DNA from: Pinus tabuliformis | Taxonomy: Eukaryota; Streptophyta; Pinopsida; Pinales; Pinaceae | Reading direction: 5' to 3' | Assembly (NCBI GenBank): GCA_031772625.1 | Contig: CM062818.1 | Coordinates: 1,681,810,167-1,681,874,166 of the forward strand | DNA: 64,000 nucleotides | Shown: piece by piece, positions 1 through 10,999 of the stretch | How the letters are laid out: every line of letters begins with the position of its first letter | Position numbering within the stretch: position 1 is the stretch's first letter | Program-made: the position numbers and the translations under genes | Notes under the pieces: model-generated | What the model was told of the DNA's origin: nothing | Databases searched by the model: none | What the model saw: the letters and a program-made list of their open reading frames with translations, nothing else

Positions 1-3000
1 AGATGGAAGTTTTTGGCAATTGATGCTATCGGGCGATCTGGGGGACTGGCGCTCGGATATAACCCTAGGAACATCAGGGTTGATGCCTCCTGGGGTGGAA
101 ATGGATTCTTGGGAATGGATATTTTCTCTATGGAACTCGGTCAAGCCCTCCGAATTGTGAATATTTATGGCCCTTGCCACCAGAGAGAGTCGTTTTGGAG
201 GCACCTCCTAAATCTTACTTTAATGGCATCTGACCACACCATCCTGGGGGGAGATCTAAATTTTTCCTTGGGCTTCAGCGAATCCTGGGGTTCTCTGGCA
301 CAGGTGGATGCCATCACCGAGTTCATGAAAAATACCTTGGAACAGACAGACTTTATTGATGTCCCTATGCAGAAACCCATGCCTACTTGGAGGAACAGAA
401 GGGTGGGCGCAGCAGCTTTGGCTCGCAGACTGGACAGATTTCTACTGAAAGGCCACCTGCTTCAACATTTACATCACTATAAACAATGGGTTGGATCGGG
501 GGGTATATCTGACCACTCCCCAATTCTGCTGGAGATTCTTGGCCCTCATCAAAAGCCTAAGGCCCCATTCAAATTCAACCATACGTGGCTACAAGACCAA
601 GACTTCATGAAATTGGTCACAGATTTCTGGAAGGCACACTCTATCGACAGAGAAGCATCACTGGCAAAGGGATTTTGTAAAAACCTTACTGAGCTGAAGC
701 ATCTTGTCATTAACTGGGCCAAGGAGAAAAACATCAAAGATACTGCCCAGCTCTCTCATATTGAAGCAGAGTTAAGCTCTCTCTTAGATGACCGGAATTT
801 GGGATTTAACTCAGGAGCAGATAAGTCCCGATTGATTGAGCTGGAAAACCAGAAGACAAATATTCTCAGACTAAGGGAGGAATCTCTTAGATTGAGAAGC
901 AGAGCAATCTGGCTGAAAGCAGGGGATGAAAACTCAAGGTTCTTTCATAATTATGCAAAGGGAAGGAAAGTGGCAAATACTATTTGGAATCTCCCTCTAC
1001 CAGAAGGGGGCCTCGCAGACTCCTTCAACAAACTCTCCCAGCTTGGAACATCTCATTGCAGAAGCATTTACAGAAGCACACCAGGCACAAATTTGGCAGA
1101 TATCATTAATGTGGCTAATCATTTCCCCAAATTTGTAAACGAGGACTCGGCTGATCTTACAGCTCCTGTCACTATGGAGGAACTGGAGAGCACTTTAAAA
1201 TGGTTCAAAAAAGACAAGAGCCCTGGGCCGGATGGTTGGTCTATTGAATTCTATTTAGCCTTTTTTGACTTGCTGGGACAGGACCTCCTCAGGGTGGTAG
1301 AGGAAAGCAGAACATCTGGGTGTCTATATCATGCTATAAACTCTATGTTCATTGCCCTTATCCCTAAAACTGATTCCCCATCCTCGTTTGATGACTTTCG
1401 CCCCATATCCTTGTGTAATGTCCTTTACAAAATTATATCCAAAATCATTGCTAACCGGCTCAAACCCATCCTGTCAAAACACATTGCACCCCAGCAATTT
1501 GCCTTCCTTGAGAATAGACAGATCCATGAAGCCATTGGATCTGCCCAGGAAGCCCTTCATTCCATCTGGTCCAAGCACCTCAAATGTATCCTCCTAAAGA
1601 TTGATCTCTCTAAAGCTTTCGATCGGGTCAGTTGGCTATATATTAAAATGCTTCTCATTCATCTGGGTTTCCCTCTCCCTCTCATCAACTGGATCATGGC
1701 ATGTATCTCCACTCCCTCGTACAGTATTCTTATAAATGGATCTGCCTCCCATTTCTTTCATTCCGAAAGGGGTCTCCAACAAGGCTGCCCCCTATCTCCT
1801 CTATTATTCCTTTTGGTTATGGAAGGCCTGAGTCGCTTAATCATTTCTGCAAAAAGGAAAGGATCTCTCAGCGGGCTCAAGATCACGGATGAGTGTTACC
1901 TCACACACCTGCTGTTTGTGGATGACGTACTCATCCTGTTGGATGGTAGCATTAGAGACTCATTGACATTTTCCAGCATCATACAACTCTTCTCGAGGGC
2001 CACGGGCATGATTGTTAACCAAGCAAAATCTACCATTACATTGGCTCGTACATCGGTAAATGAATCACAAACTGCACAACAGGCCTTCCCTTATAATATC
2101 CATCCTATGGACAGAGGTCTTAAGTATCTGGGTTTTTGGCTAAAGCCCTCGTGCCAAAGGATAGCCGACTGGGTCTGGCTAGTAACAAAACTGGAAAAAA
2201 GACTCACCTGTTGGAGTCACAGATACCTCTCCAGGGCAGGGCGATTAGTACTCATCAAAACAGTTCTGGAAGCAACCCCGGTATTCTGGATGGCCCTTGC
2301 CTGGATACCAAGACACATACTTGCCCGCCTTCAGCAGTTATGCAACAGATATCTTTGGGCCGAAAGTCAAGATAAGCGTAATTTTGCCTGGATAGGATGG
2401 CAGAAGATAGCTCTACCAAAAAAGTGGGGCGGGTGGGGATTAAAAGATCTCCCTTTTTTCGCACAAGCATTGGCAGCGAAAATGAGCTGGGCGCTGTTAA
2501 CTAGCCAAAATTTATGGTCCCGTCTTTCATATCACAAATATATTTGGCCCCTTGATATATTGGATTGGGTAAGACTCCCAATATGGAACAGAGCTAGTAT
2601 ATCATCAGTATGGAAAGCATTACTTTTTTCATTACCCATGATCAGAGATAATTTGGTTTGGAGAATCAGAGACGGAACCCTGGCTCGGATAGGAATTCAC
2701 CCGTGGATTGGCAACGGAGGAAGGCATATTCTCCCTCAAGATCTGGTTGGATATCTACTCTCTCGTGACATCAAAGTGACTGCCCATATTGCTGACCATG
2801 ACAATTCAAATATTTTTCACCAGGCCTGGAGGACGGCACAACAACTAAATCTGCCACATAGATGGCATCTGGAATGGCAGAGCTTCAGAGAGGCCCTAAT
2901 CGAATCTCACATCAGAATAAAAGAAGGCCCGGACGAACTCATTTGGAGCCAAGCCGAGAGCGGTATTTACACTCCTAAGGATGGCTACATCTACCTCATC

Positions 3001-3549
3001 AGACATAAAAAACCAGAGGTCATCTCAATCTGGTGGCATAGCATATGGAAACACTCAGCATCACCTCAGGCAAAACTTTTCTTCTGGTGTATTTTGAGGA
3101 ATAGAGTACCCACAGGAGAGCATCTGATGCACAGAGCACAATATGGACCAACTTGGTGTGTTCTGTGCAAAGGAGCTACTGAATCCACAAAGCACCTGTT
3201 TATGCAATGCAGAACAATAAAAGAACTGTGGCTAGCGCTCAAAAACTCCATTTCTTTTGTGGGAACTTGGGAGGGTGCTGACCCGAATGAGGCTTGGGAA
3301 GCTTGGGAGCTGCGACACAAAGGAACAAAGAGTATCAACCTTCTAATTCTAGTAACCTGGCACACTTGGAAAGCTCGAAACCGCATTATATTCGATGACA
3401 AGCCGGTACACTGGCCCATGGTAGAGGCAGGGATTATTGCAGCATTTAGAGAGTTACCAAACCCCCCGCCCCCTAAAATCCGCCATCCTCACCCACCTCC
3501 CCGCATTGATCCTTATTCGATGACAAGCCGATACACTGGCCCATGGTAG
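1..3549 (+). pseudogene. LINE ORF2, endonuclease + reverse transcriptase + zf-RVT
   Basis: The frame is open from base 1, so the true start is outside the window. The endonuclease (to about residue 180) shows IYGP, GGDLNF, RRLDRFL and a final SDHSPI. The reverse transcriptase shows FRPISLCNVLYK (about residue 462), KIDLSKAFDRVSW, GLQQGCPLSPLLF and the catalytic FVDD box (about residue 635); plant L1 elements normally have FADD, so one residue differs. Near residue 1030-1070 lies the zf-RVT region with a CxxC...HxxxxC pattern (WCVLC, HLFMQC). The protein would copy its own RNA into nicked DNA. The frame ends early because the 125-bp duplication at 3391-3640 shifts it before the RNase H domain. 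Confidence 0.9.
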
Positions 3550-3640
3550 AGGCAGGGATTATTGCAGCATTTAGAGAGTTACCAGACCCCCCGCCCCCTA
3601 AAATCCGCCATCCTCACCCACCTCCCCGCATTGATCCTTA
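3391..3640 (+). repeat. 125-bp tandem duplication inside LINE ORF2
   Basis: The block starting TTCGATGACAAGCCG at 3391 is repeated from 3516, period 125. Only a couple of mismatches are visible between the two copies. Since 125 is not a multiple of three, the reading frame is broken. Confidence 0.93.
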
Positions 3641-4127
3641 TACTCCATGGGCTTTTTTCGATGGGGCAGCAAACCAGCAGGGCTGTGGGGGCGGTTTTAT
3701 CATCCACAAAAATGAGCACCATATCTATAAAGTAAAAGTGGGCCTGGGAGTTGGAACAAACAATTATGCTGAACTCATTACTTTACGACATCTTCTACAT
3801 TTTGCTTTGAGTCATCAATGCACTTGCATCAATATCTTCAGGGACTCAAAAAACATCATCAATTGGTTCAATGGCATATCAGATTGTCACACTCACACAC
3901 TCAGCATCTTATTAAATGAAGTTTTAGAATTCAAAGCAGCATTTAACAACATCACATGTTCTCATATTTACAGGGAACATAACGAAAGTGCTGATAAATT
4001 ATCCAAGGAGGCCACGTTGATGGACAGAGGTGTATGGGAGATTACAGAGGTACATGGACAACATGAGTACAAGTACTTCCATCGACCATACATTGATATG
4101 AACTATCAGAGTGCACCGGGACAATAA
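3543..4127 (+). pseudogene. LINE ORF2, C-terminal RNase H domain (separate frame)
   Basis: This continues ORF2 in another frame after the duplication. It has the RNase H signature residues: Asp in AFFDGAANQQG, Glu in YAELITLRHLL, Asp in IFRDSKNII, and the His/Asp pair in YREHNESADKL. Such a domain at the C-terminus of ORF2 is known in plant L1 elements, where it would remove RNA from the RNA-DNA hybrid. The apparent start methionine lies inside the duplicated block and is probably not a natural start. The catalytic residues look intact, so the duplication is probably more recent than the insertion. Confidence 0.88.
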
Positions 4128-4933
4128 CTTATCTGGATGATATTTTGTATACGACATCATTGTTTTTTTGTATCCACTATAGCATATTTCTTTTTTGAAA
4201 CAGCATAGTAATACCTGTGAGGCAATGTAACAGCTCCTCAATAGAAAAAACAGATTGCCCTGTGAGGTATATTTGTTTCAGCTGCTCATGTACAGACTCT
4301 CTTATGTTTACTAAAAGGATCATTGTGTATAGTGAAACACAGCATATGTGTTAAGCATCTACAAATATGTAATTTTTCCATATAATGAAAAATTACGAAT
4401 TTTCCCAATGGAAAAAAAAAGACAGACAGCACAGCTCAAAAATTCTAAGGATGCAAAGTGTTCTCTGCTGGATGGCCACGCGTAATTTATAAGCGAATTT
4501 GAATTCAAATCTGACTGTTCCCCCCAAAATTTGTTCATAAATGTTGATTTGGCAGCAGATCTTCAAAGATTTCAGCCTTAAATGCCGCCCCTCGCTCCTC
4601 TTAACCGTCTCCTGGCTATCAAATCATGAACAGTGACTGTAACGATCATTTTTTGGCTATGCTGCGCGGTATCTCCCCTCATAGCGCAACTCCCTTCGCA
4701 CACCTTCTGATACTGTGACATCACCCTTTTTCACGCAGCTCCTTTGTCACGTAGCTCCACAAACCAGGTAGTGCAGTTTATAGTCCCGCGCTCCCTTGCA
4801 ACGCCCTAGAGCACTAAGATTGTCCTGCCACCATGTAGTCACTGAGCCGGGTCTCCTAAATGGGGCTTCAACCGGCTCCCATTCACTTTACCGGAGAAAG
4901 GTTCTCCGTTCAGCTTTGCGAGCTAAACTGCGC
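4128..4933. other. non-coding: LINE 3' UTR, then a possible gypsy LTR
   Basis: There is no credible ORF. The first 300 bp are probably LINE 3' UTR. From about 4420 to 4933 the sequence lies directly downstream, on the minus strand, of the gypsy integrase end and of a purine-rich tract (minus-strand AAAAAATGGGGG near 4936-4948), where a 3' LTR would be expected. I could not match this stretch to anything beyond 11 kb, so LTR identity is not shown. Confidence 0.4.
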
Positions 4934-4942
4934 CCCCATTTT

Positions 4943-5149
4943 TTATTTCTTTGATGTCATATGGTCCCAAGCAGTGCATCTGAAAATTTCCTGCAAATTT
5001 AGCGAATTTACTATCATATAATAAAAAACCAAGTCGTTTACCTTGAAGGTGCGTAGTTTGATGTGTCGATCATGACAAGCCTTTTCACGTTCCTTTTGAA
5101 CCTGCTGATGGAATCCAGCCAAGAATCTGTCCTCTTTGAGCTCCATCAA
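4943..5149 (-). pseudogene. gypsy integrase C-terminal end
   Basis: The frame holds ACHDRHIKLRTFKVNDLVFYY, which fits the DNA-binding C-terminal region of gypsy integrases (R-x5-F-x2-GDLV). The usual GDLV is NDLV here. It ends near the purine tract that should precede the 3' LTR. Confidence 0.6.
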
Positions 5150-6205
5150 TTACGCAAGCCGTTCTTCCAAGGCTCCGCGGTCCACCATCCCTGTGAAGGC
5201 TACTATTCGTAGACTAGGCACAATATATTCCATAGGCATCACAACCTCTACACCATAAACCAATCGGAAAGGCATCTGACCTGTTAGCTTTTTGCAAGTA
5301 GTCCTGTAGGACCATAATACCGCTAGTACGCGCACGTCCCAATCATTTTGTTGCGCGTTGCAAATCTTTGTCAGTGCATTTTCCAATATCTTATTGAAAG
5401 CCTCAATTGTTCCATTGGCCTCAAGATGATATGGTGTACTTTTCTAATGGTAAACCTGGAACTCTTCTGTCAGCACGTTGATCGTTTCGATGAGGAAGTG
5501 CGTACCGCGATCACTCATCAACACTTTTGAGCACCCAAACCTGGTTAGCACAAAAACAAAAATTTAGCTATTGTAGCCCTTGTACGTCCTTTACAAGTTG
5601 TGCCTCCGCCCATCTAGTCAAATACTTTATCGCGGTGATGTAGCACGCACTTGTTTTGTTACAAGAAGGTTGAATTGGTCCACAAAGTCAATAGCCCATT
5701 TCTCAAAAGGCTGGAATGACATCTGAGGATTCAAAGGCAATTCATCCCTTCGTGATGGCCTGCCTGTTCTTTGACATGCATCACACACCCTACAATATGC
5801 TTTGGAATCTTTATGCAACGTAGGCCACCACAACCCAGCGCACAAAATCTTCTGCGTTGTTTCCTTTCTTGCATAATGCCCTCCTGTAACTCTTCCATGA
5901 ACCTCCACAAAGATGTTGTTTCTTTCGAAATCGGGCACATACCGTCGGAGTATCTCATCTGATCCCATTTTATACAAATGTCCGACAATTACTGAGAAAT
6001 TTGTCGCACACACTACTAATTCCTTCTTGTGTTGGCTGGTGTATCCTTCTGGCGCTGCCCCTGTGGTCAAAAAGTGGATAATATCCACAAAATAGTTGTC
6101 CGCTACGCACACCGCGAAGAACTGCGCGTCGGGCAACCCTTCCTCCAAATTAGTAGGCTCCTCCCCCGTTTCAATGCGCGACAAATGGTTAGGTCCTACA
6201 TTCAA
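5150..6205 (-). pseudogene. gypsy integrase
   Basis: The frame at 6205-5627 has the zinc-binding HHCC region (HGRVTGGHYARKE, then CRVCDACQRTG) and the start of the catalytic core with the first Asp in KWAIDFVDQ. The core resumes at about 5530-5400 with the second Asp in MSDRGTHF and the catalytic Glu in a LEANGTIE stretch, with a stop codon between them. The frame at 5386-5150 follows with [21 protein letters not shown], typical of gypsy integrases. The enzyme would insert element cDNA. Several breaks exist, including loss of core sequence near 5.6 kb. Confidence 0.8.
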
Positions 6206-6249
6206 CCTTCCTGGCTTGACAATTACCTCAAAATCATATTATTGAAATA

Positions 6250-6612
6250 ACAATAGCCATCTGCATATTTTCTCCCCCAACACAGACTTATTGACTAGGT
6301 ACTTCAAGACGGAGTGGTCTGTGTACATCTTGAAATCTCCGCCCAACAAATAGTGTCGAATTTTTTGGAGCGTATATACCATAGCCAGCTGCCAATCCCT
6401 CGCACTCTATCGTTGAGTAGTTCTTCTCAACCTTTGATAATTTTCTGCTTGCAAATGCTATAGGGTGATCCATCTCTCCTTCACCAGCCTATGTCAACAC
6501 TGCTCCCAACGCAATACACAAGGCATCAACATGCACATGGAATTCCTTCTTCCAATCCGGGAAGACCAATATCAGTGCGGTGACCATCTTTTCCTTCAAG
6601 ACATCCAGATTG
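6250..6612 (-). pseudogene. gypsy RNase H
   Basis: Downstream of the RT stop, HPIAFASRKLSKVEKNYSTIE is visible in the frame 6473-6288; this is the central strand/helix region of a gypsy RNase H (usual form SRKLS..E.NY...E.E). The preceding stretch (6600-6480) encodes an FPDWKKEFHVHVDA-like segment. Stops and a frame change toward 6300 break the C-terminal half. Confidence 0.68.
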
Positions 6613-6614
6613 CG

Positions 6615-7466
6615 CTAACATTCTTCATCCCAACAGAATGTAGCGTCCTTCTTTAGCAACTTCTCCATGGGCACGGTAATCTGAGCATAAGCCTTGATGA
6701 ACTTTCGATAGTACCCAGTATGGCCCAGCGTTGCACGCAACTGTTTAACACTCCTTGGGGCTTCCAAATTGATTATTACCGCGATCTTGGCAGGGTCCAC
6801 CATGAGTCCTTGCTTGCATACCACATGACCCAGCAAAATCCCAAAGGGGACACAAAACAAACACTTCTTCAGGTTCAGCGCAATCTGATACCTTTGGCAC
6901 ATATCCAACATTAAGCGCAGACTAGCTACATGGTGCTTTACTAGCCCAAACACTATCCAGTCATCAAAATATACCTCCAAGAATTTGTGAATAAATTCTT
7001 TGAACGTCGCGATGACTACGTGAGAGAATATCGTCGACGCATTCTTGAGTTTGAAGGGCATCACTGTGTACTGAAAACACTCCCATTCTGTCGCGAAGGT
7101 TGTTTTACTCCTGCCCTCTGGTGCGATCTTGATCTGATGGTATCCAAAGAACCCATCAATAAATGAGTAGGCTTCCTGCCCTCCAACATTGTCCAGTACC
7201 TTATGAGTAAACGGTGTCGGAAAAGGATCATGAACGCAAGCATCGTTAAGCTTTCTTAAATCTACGCAAATCCTTATCTCTCCCTTCTGCTTCTTTTCTT
7301 TAACTACCATTGGGCTGAACCAATCAGGTTCCTCCACTGGTTCAATAATACCTGCCTCAAGCATCTTGTCTAATTCCAAGCTGAATTTTTCCTTATATTT
7401 GGGATCAAGGCGATATGGCCTCTTCTTAACGGCCTTCACTTCTGGTTTCAAAGTTATTTTCATCAT
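6615..7466 (-). pseudogene. gypsy reverse transcriptase
   Basis: Clear Ty3/gypsy RT motifs occur in order: KKRPYRLDPKYKEKF, LEAGIIEPVEEPDWFSPMVV, RICVDLRKLNDAC, FIDGFFGYHQIKIAPE, KTTFATEWECFQYTVMPF, the catalytic box FLEVYFDDWIVF, and GHTGYYRKFIKAYAQI. The catalytic box is YFDD instead of the common YLDD or YVDD. The frame is open for 283 codons, one of the best-preserved parts of this element, and stops at the RT/RNase H boundary. Confidence 0.88.
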
Positions 7467-7576
7467 CCCAAATCGCCTAGGATGCCTTTCAAGTCCGAAA
7501 ATTTTGTCGAAAAAAGATCCTGGTACTCACGGAGTAACTTAGCAACTTTATCCATTGTGGCATCATCCCAATAAAT

Positions 7577-8848
7577 TCAGATCTTCGCGAATTTAGGCTC
7601 TGATTCAGTACCAATGTTTACCTGCCTAGTCTTCAGCGACACGGTGATATTCAGGTTCTCTATCTGCGGACCTTCAACCTCGCGGTGGCCTTCCGCTTCT
7701 GGGATATTGATATTCCTTGGATCCTCATCCTCTGCTTCAGCAATCATATTATAGCATTCCAGCGCATGGCGCAACTGGGTGCTCCAATCCAGTTGAACCA
7801 ATTCCAAAGGATCCTGCAGAATTCGGAAGATCGTTGCCTTAACCTCCTGCAACGCCTCATCAATGCTTTCAAACCTGTCTTCAAAGCTGAATGTCCTCAA
7901 GAACCCTTCTCTTAAGATATCCCACTCTGCGGTGTCGTGGCGGAGCTCCGTTTCCAAATACCAATTCATAGGGATTATATCCAAAGTGTGACAGAATAAA
8001 TGCACCCATTCTAGTTGTGGCTTTGTTCCATACGCTTTAGTCCCTTTTGCCAGGCGATCGCGCGGATCATTCCTCTCATCATATTTCTCAGTTAATCGTA
8101 CTTTAGGGTGACCAAATCGCATCCTCATCATCCTTCTGTAATCGCGCCACTCATCAAAGTTGTCTTTGTGCGTACCCCACCACCAAGCAGGCATAGCGTG
8201 TAGTGCCAAATCCAGCTCCTGAAAGCGGTAATCCTCTAGAACTTCTCTTTCAAAAGCATCCAAAAATTTATCTACGTCAGTTAAACCATCATAATAAGGT
8301 AAATTTCTTACCTCCGACGACACACAACGCAGCGATTTGGTCATCATGTTGCAGCGCAGTGTGGATACTTCATGCAGTCTGTTTTTCCAATGTTCCAACT
8401 CTTCGTCTGAATCCGAGGTACAGGAACTTTCGCGATCTCGTGCAATCCGTCCATCAGCCGTTGAATTGACCCAACCTTGGTCTCGCGTCATAATTTTATA
8501 GATTTGATCCAAATCATCGTCACTTTCCTCATAGTCGCGGACCGGTTCAGTATAGCGCGGTCCTTCTGCAGGGTCTAATGGTACTATAATGCAGAGCGAT
8601 TTCCTTTCAAACGACATTGTCCGCTTCTTCAAATTGATGACCCCATTCATATCAATAGCCCAATCAATTCCCAGGAGCGCAGGGTATGGATTATTGTCAT
8701 CAATAATCTCTATCACTTCAAAATTAGCCAGCGCGCTCGCACCTTCTATATCTATGGTAACTCCCTGCAATCGTCCCATAGGGATAATCTTCTGTTGGTT
8801 CGCCATCCTCAGTTGAATCAGAGACCACTGCAGCGCAGGTCTCCCCAT
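7577..8848 (-). pseudogene. gypsy protease C-terminal part and linker
   Basis: The first 80 residues (MGRLQGVTIDIEG, ALLGIDWAIDMNGVINL) fit the second half of a retropepsin, where LLGIDW-like strands are typical of plant gypsy elements. After this comes about 300 residues of acidic and charged linker (SDDDLDQIYK, SDSDEELEHWKNRL) with no domain I recognise. It lies between protease and reverse transcriptase of the same element. Confidence 0.65.
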
Positions 8849-8860
8849 TCTCTCCCAAGT

Positions 8861-9205
8861 CTATTTAGGCAATACATTTGCGTCAGACCCCAAATCCAAA
8901 ATAACTTGGTCCATCTCATAGTCTCCTATTTGTGCGGTAAGCCTCATCTCGTGCCCTATTCTTGCCTTATGCTTACCAATATTTCTGACTACACGGGGTC
9001 CATCAGGAGCATTATCCTTACCAACACATTTGTTTATCAACTCCTGTAGTCCTTTCACAGCCTTGCTATCATGCAGTAGTTTCATACAAGTCTCCAAGAA
9101 GGTGGTAAGCACATAGGGGTCAACCTTTGCAGGAAATTTGTCCTGACTTCCTAAGGTAGAGGCCTCAGCGAAGCTTTTCTTCGCTTCCATGAACGTTTCC
9201 TTCAC
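8861..9205 (-). pseudogene. gypsy aspartic protease, N-terminal part
   Basis: The frame contains MDQVILDLGSDANVLPK near its end. This matches the retroviral-type protease active-site region, where D-[ST]-G is expected; here the motif reads DLGSD. The family cleaves the Gag-Pol polyprotein. The frame stops directly after this motif, and the rest of the protease continues in the next frame. Confidence 0.65.
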
Positions 9206-9284
9206 ACGCTCTAGATCAAACCCAACCTCCTTTTCTGGAGCCTTGCGGACCCATCCACCTTCTTCAGGCTATTTTCCCTTATCG

Positions 9285-9809
9285 TCACCAACCGCGATCC
9301 CGCTTCGCAGCACGATATTCACATTCGGGTCCTCTTCGCGAGGCTCGGCCCTCATCATCTGTAAGTTCTAGGTAGGATGTTGAGGTTGTGCCTTCTTCTC
9401 CTGCATCTTGGCCATCAGCACAGGGCATTCTGTGGTCAAACTGAGTGCAGTATTGACATGACGGGCATATTTGATTTGTACACTCCCGCGCGTAATGTCC
9501 TGGCGTTCCGCAATTGTAACAAATAACCTGCCCACGACCCCTACAGGGTCCTCCTCCTTGACCTCGTCCGCGCCCCTGATATCCTCTGCGCATTCTCCCA
9601 ACGCCCTGATATGAAGGCCAAGTTTTTGCTTGCATTTGATAAGCAGGCGTCCTCTCCATCATTAATTCATAGCTTCGACAATGGCACTCATCGTGGCCCA
9701 CCGATTTGCAAAAATCGCAGAACAATTGTTGTGGCGTCTGTACAAACTTTGCAGCAAATGACAATTGTCTGTCACATGTTTTCCGGCTACTTGGCAGATA
9801 GCGCACCAT
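9285..9809 (-). pseudogene. gypsy gag, zinc knuckle region
   Basis: This contains one CCHC zinc knuckle, CYNCGTPGHYAREC (CX2CX4HX4C), after an RGRGQGGG basic run, as in the nucleocapsid part of gag. Another cysteine-rich pattern, CDFCKSVGHDECHC, lies upstream and resembles a second, altered knuckle. Function in the family is RNA binding and packaging. The frame ends before the protease. Confidence 0.78.
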
Positions 9810-9925
9810 AGCACGGGCCCCGCACTTGGTCCTGCTGGAGTTTCCTACCTTAGGGGCATTGGCCCCCCTCCTGCGATGTAAATCGCAAAGACAAGCCAGT
9901 GATCTTCATCATGCCCCTGGTTTTT

Positions 9926-10982
9926 TCACTTGAGACTCCAAACTTCTTCACACACCTCTAGCCGAGCCACTTTTTCCTTTTTCAAGCTCTGCAACTCTAC
10001 ATGAATCTGTTGAACTCCCAAAGAAGCGTCTTGGATAGGTGTCTCATGCAATCTCATCATGATTTCCAGGGTTTCCGCCTGAGTTCCTATCTTTTGCTGC
10101 GACAAAGCAATCCTTAGGTGGGGCAGGAGCGCGGCTATAAACCAATCGCGGTGCTGGCTATCTGTGAGATTCATATTAGCTTCGCGGATCCCGCACTTCA
10201 GTCTTTGATCTAGCTCCCATGGCATTTCACCGAGCCTCATCATGATTTCCTTAAATCCAATTACCGATTGCGAGGCAGATTTAGGCTTACCGAATTCCTT
10301 GTTCAAAGCGGTCTGAGTATCTGCCAATGACGCCAACGGATTATCAGTGCAGTACTTAACATACCATGTTAGTGCGCGGTCCTGCAGAGCGGTGACTAAC
10401 TGCGCCTTCTTTATATTATCATCCGTAATTTGTTGTGTTGTCCACACAGCTTTCGATTCGGATCCTTACTTCCTAAGCCCTTGAAAACTGGCAACTTCAT
10501 CGTATTCGACATGTTGACCGGCAACGGTGGTGGTGGCAGTGTGGATGAAGGTGTGTGTTGTGGAGGTGAAGGTGGAGGTGGTGTGGATGGATGAGGTATC
10601 CGCAAAAAACCCTGCCTTATCAATTGGACAACACTCTGCGGTGAAGCCTGTGTTGCTCCCTTGTCGTCACTTGAAGGAGGTCCAATCAATGGACTATATT
10701 CAGGACCTGTTTTTCCTTGATTTCTAAAGCTTCGTCCACTTCGCGTAGATCCAAACATCAAGGTAATGGCATAACCCGCTTTTCACTAATGAGCATCTTA
10801 ATCCAAGTATTCAAAGATCTCAAATACTTATCTCGTGGTCCCTTGAAGAAGTGTCGCTCTACTTCGCTGTAACTGACTAAGGTATCAACCGCGAACTCTG
10901 TAACAAATCCTTCTATGACTCGATCAAGCCAGTGATCATCTGCGTGCGCGATCTTATCTTCAGAAGCTTCCATCCTCCGCAC
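9926..10982 (-). pseudogene. gypsy gag (capsid region)
   Basis: Three overlapping frames (10982-10758, 10761-10411, 10447-9926) make up a decayed gag. The segment at 10447-9926 has the look of a retrotransposon gag domain: ALQDRALTWYVK, followed by ALNKEFGKPKSASQSV and WFIAALLPHLRIALSQQ. The segment at 10761-10411 has a proline-rich stretch (PSTPPPPSPPQHTP) between the N-terminal and capsid parts. Gag would form the particle that packages element RNA. Frame changes near 10.76 and 10.44 kb prevent a single product. Confidence 0.72.
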
Positions 10983-10999
10983 GAGCTACAGGGTCCACA

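Larger units (their letters stand above)
1..4420 (+). mobile_element. L1-type LINE, 3' part, runs in from the window edge
   Basis: This is the 3' part of a plant L1-type non-LTR retrotransposon. Reading inward from base 1 there is an endonuclease domain lacking its N-terminus, a reverse transcriptase, a zinc-finger (zf-RVT) region and an RNase H domain. There are no LTRs. ORF1 would lie left of the window. The coding part ends at 4127. An AT-rich stretch with an A-run near 4410-4418 is the best candidate for the 3' end, but I cannot fix it. A 125-bp tandem duplication splits ORF2 into two frames, so this copy cannot make full-length ORF2 protein. Confidence 0.9.
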
